Source: Halomonas rhizosphaerae
GTDB lineage: Bacteria; Pseudomonadota; Gammaproteobacteria; Pseudomonadales; Halomonadaceae
NCBI RefSeq assembly: GCF_030010555.1
Contig: NZ_JASCQP010000007.1
Location: 1 to 64,000, forward strand
Length of the DNA: 64,000 nucleotides
Reading direction: 5' to 3'
Shown here: piece after piece, positions 62,903-64,000 of the stretch
How the letters are laid out: each line of letters starts with the position of its first letter
How positions within the stretch are numbered: position 1 is the stretch's first letter
Translations under genes and position numbers: made by a program
The notes under the pieces: model-generated
Told to the model about the DNA's origin: nothing
The model's database searches: none
Seen by the model: only the letters and a program-made list of their open reading frames with translations

Positions 62903-64000
62903 ATGGACGTAAAACGACTTCTCCTCGTGATTCCCCTGGCGGTACTCGCCTACCTGCTGATCGTCCAGTGGAATCAGGACTACGGACAGGTGACCCCTGA
63001 GCCGCAAGCTCCCGCCATCACAAGCAGTGCCCAGGAAGGGGCTCGCCAGGACCAGGCGTCATCGGGCAGCGATGACCTCTCGGTCCCCGCGACCGCCGGC
63101 CCGGCGGACGACATGACCGGCGAGATCCCCGGCGAGGCCGCCTCTACCTCGGGCAGCCGTGACCTGGTGGCCGTCGTCACCGACGTGCTCGATGTCCGCA
63201 TCGACCCCCAGGGCGGGGACATCGTCTATGCGGCGCTGCCCCAGCACCGCTTCAGCCTCGACTCCGACCGACCCTATGTGCTGCTCTCCGACAGCGAGGG
63301 TCGCAGCTATGTGGCACGCTCAGGGCTTCAGCTCGAGGGCCACGAGGGACGCATCACCTTCACCCCCGAGTCGACCGAATACCGGCTGGGCGGGAACGAC
63401 GAGCGACTCGAGGTCGACCTGGCTGCCGAGGTGAATGGCGTGGAGGTGATCAAGCGCTTCACCTTCGAGCGTGACAGCTACGCGGTGGACGTGGACTACT
63501 TCCTGGCCAACAACACCGAGGAGCCGGTCACGGCCCGCTTCATCGGCCAGCTGGCCCGCGACAACAGCAGCGACCCCTCCAGCGGTCCGGCCCTGGGCAT
63601 GCAGTCCTTCCTCGGCGCCGCCTACTCGACCCCGGAGGATCGCTACCTGAAGGTCGACTTCGAGGAGATCCAGGAAGGCGCTTTCAACAACCGCGACGTC
63701 GAGGGGGGCTGGGTCGCCATCATCCAGCACTACTTCACCTCGGCCTGGGCCCCTGCCCAGAACCAGCAGAACCTCTTCTACGCCACCACCGACTCCCGCG
63801 GCCGCAACGTGGCCGCCTTCGCCGGCCCCACCAGCAGTGTGGCCGCCAACAGCGAGGCAGCGCTGGGGGCAACCCTCTACATGGGGCCCAAGGTGCAGGA
63901 GCGACTGGAGGCCGTGGCCCCCCACCTGGAGCTGACGGTGGACTTCGGCTGGCTGTGGTTCATCGCCAACCCGCTGTTCTGGTTGCTGGACCAGATCCAC
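62903..64000 (+). CDS. yidC: Membrane protein insertase YidC, N-terminal part (runs off the window)
   Basis: 366 codons are visible, open to the window end. It starts MDVKRLLLVIPLAVLAYLLI, the first membrane helix, followed by a low-complexity linker (about residues 30-85) and the large periplasmic beta-supersandwich domain of gammaproteobacterial YidC (ITFTPESTEYRLGG, GPKVQERLEAVAPHLELTVD). The visible end, WLWFIANPLFWLLDQIH, begins the second helix. The conserved five-helix insertase core lies beyond. Confidence 0.95.
   Translation, partial: MDVKRLLLVIPLAVLAYLLIVQWNQDYGQVTPEPQAPAITSSAQEGARQDQASSGSDDLSVPATAGPADDMTGEIPGEAASTSGSRDLVAVVTDVLDVRIDPQGGDIVYAALPQHRFSLDSDRPYVLLSDSEGRSYVARSGLQLEGHEGRITFTPESTEYRLGGNDERLEVDLAAEVNGVEVIKRFTFERDSYAVDVDYFLANNTEEPVTARFIGQLARDNSSDPSSGPALGMQSFLGAAYSTPEDRYLKVDFEEIQEGAFNNRDVEGGWVAIIQHYFTSAWAPAQNQQNLFYATTDSRGRNVAAFAGPTSSVAANSEAALGATLYMGPKVQERLEAVAPHLELTVDFGWLWFIANPLFWLLDQIH

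Noticed and set aside
62736-62912. Short open frame in the rnpA-yidC gap
   Set aside because: No YidD motifs, no clear ribosome site and it overlaps the yidC start in another frame.

Overview
The window is 64 kb of high-GC, densely coding gammaproteobacterial chromosome. It runs into a replication-origin block (gyrB-recF-dnaN-dnaA // rpmH-rnpA-yidC) laid out as in pseudomonads and Halomonadaceae. Gene content, GC bias and the pairing of an aromatic-catabolism island with TRAP transporters suggest a Halomonas-like organism. That is inferred from gene order and protein character only; no 16S or database comparison was possible.

Region 1 (1-20,031) is accessory. It opens with the right end of an IS3/IS150-type insertion sequence, followed by a catabolic locus centred on homogentisate. 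A leftward unit encodes a TRAP transporter (dctP-dctQ-dctM) and a MarR regulator. A divergent rightward unit encodes an aberrant metallo-beta-lactamase-fold protein, a flavoprotein hydroxylase with a small DUF2783 partner (MhaA/MhaB-like), homogentisate dioxygenase, fumarylacetoacetase and maleylacetoacetate isomerase. A Bcr/CflA exporter, a second hydroxylase/DUF2783 pair, a LuxR-type regulator, a Cys-rich DUF6455 protein, an orphan DctP, a self-sufficient CYP116B-type P450 and an IclR regulator follow. A 16-bp palindrome of the form AGTTTC-N4-GAAACT recurs at three promoters here (two around 4.6 kb, one at 15.6 kb), which suggests one regulon. The likely logic is uptake of an arylacetate-type acid, ring hydroxylation to homogentisate, then cleavage to fumarate and acetoacetate.

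Region 2 (20,112-40,653) is housekeeping: pyrB, ruvX-yqgE-tonB-gshB, cvfB-like, rsmE, secB, a rhodanese, gpmI-envC-ctpA, ubiI/ubiH-pepP-ygfB divergent from zapA-6S RNA-fau, a 31-aa membrane peptide, ilvA and rpiA.

Region 3 (40,676-51,339) makes the LPS inner core: waaA, hldE, heptosyltransferases, Kdo kinase, a GT2 glycosyltransferase, an OpgB-like phosphoglycerol transferase, waaF and hldD, plus the wreck of a GT4 glycosyltransferase. Five copies of CGAAGTGA-N4-TCAC, resembling SlmA nucleoid-occlusion sites, lie between 40.2 and 45.3 kb.

Region 4 (51,434-64,000) is the origin domain: glyQS, gmhB, gyrB, recF, dnaN, dnaA, a candidate oriC between dnaA and rpmH, rpmH, rnpA and the start of yidC. 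Five parS-like sites lie at 54.5-58.5 kb, and an 8-bp tandem repeat sits between two of them. No tRNA, rRNA or CRISPR was recognised; 6S RNA is present.
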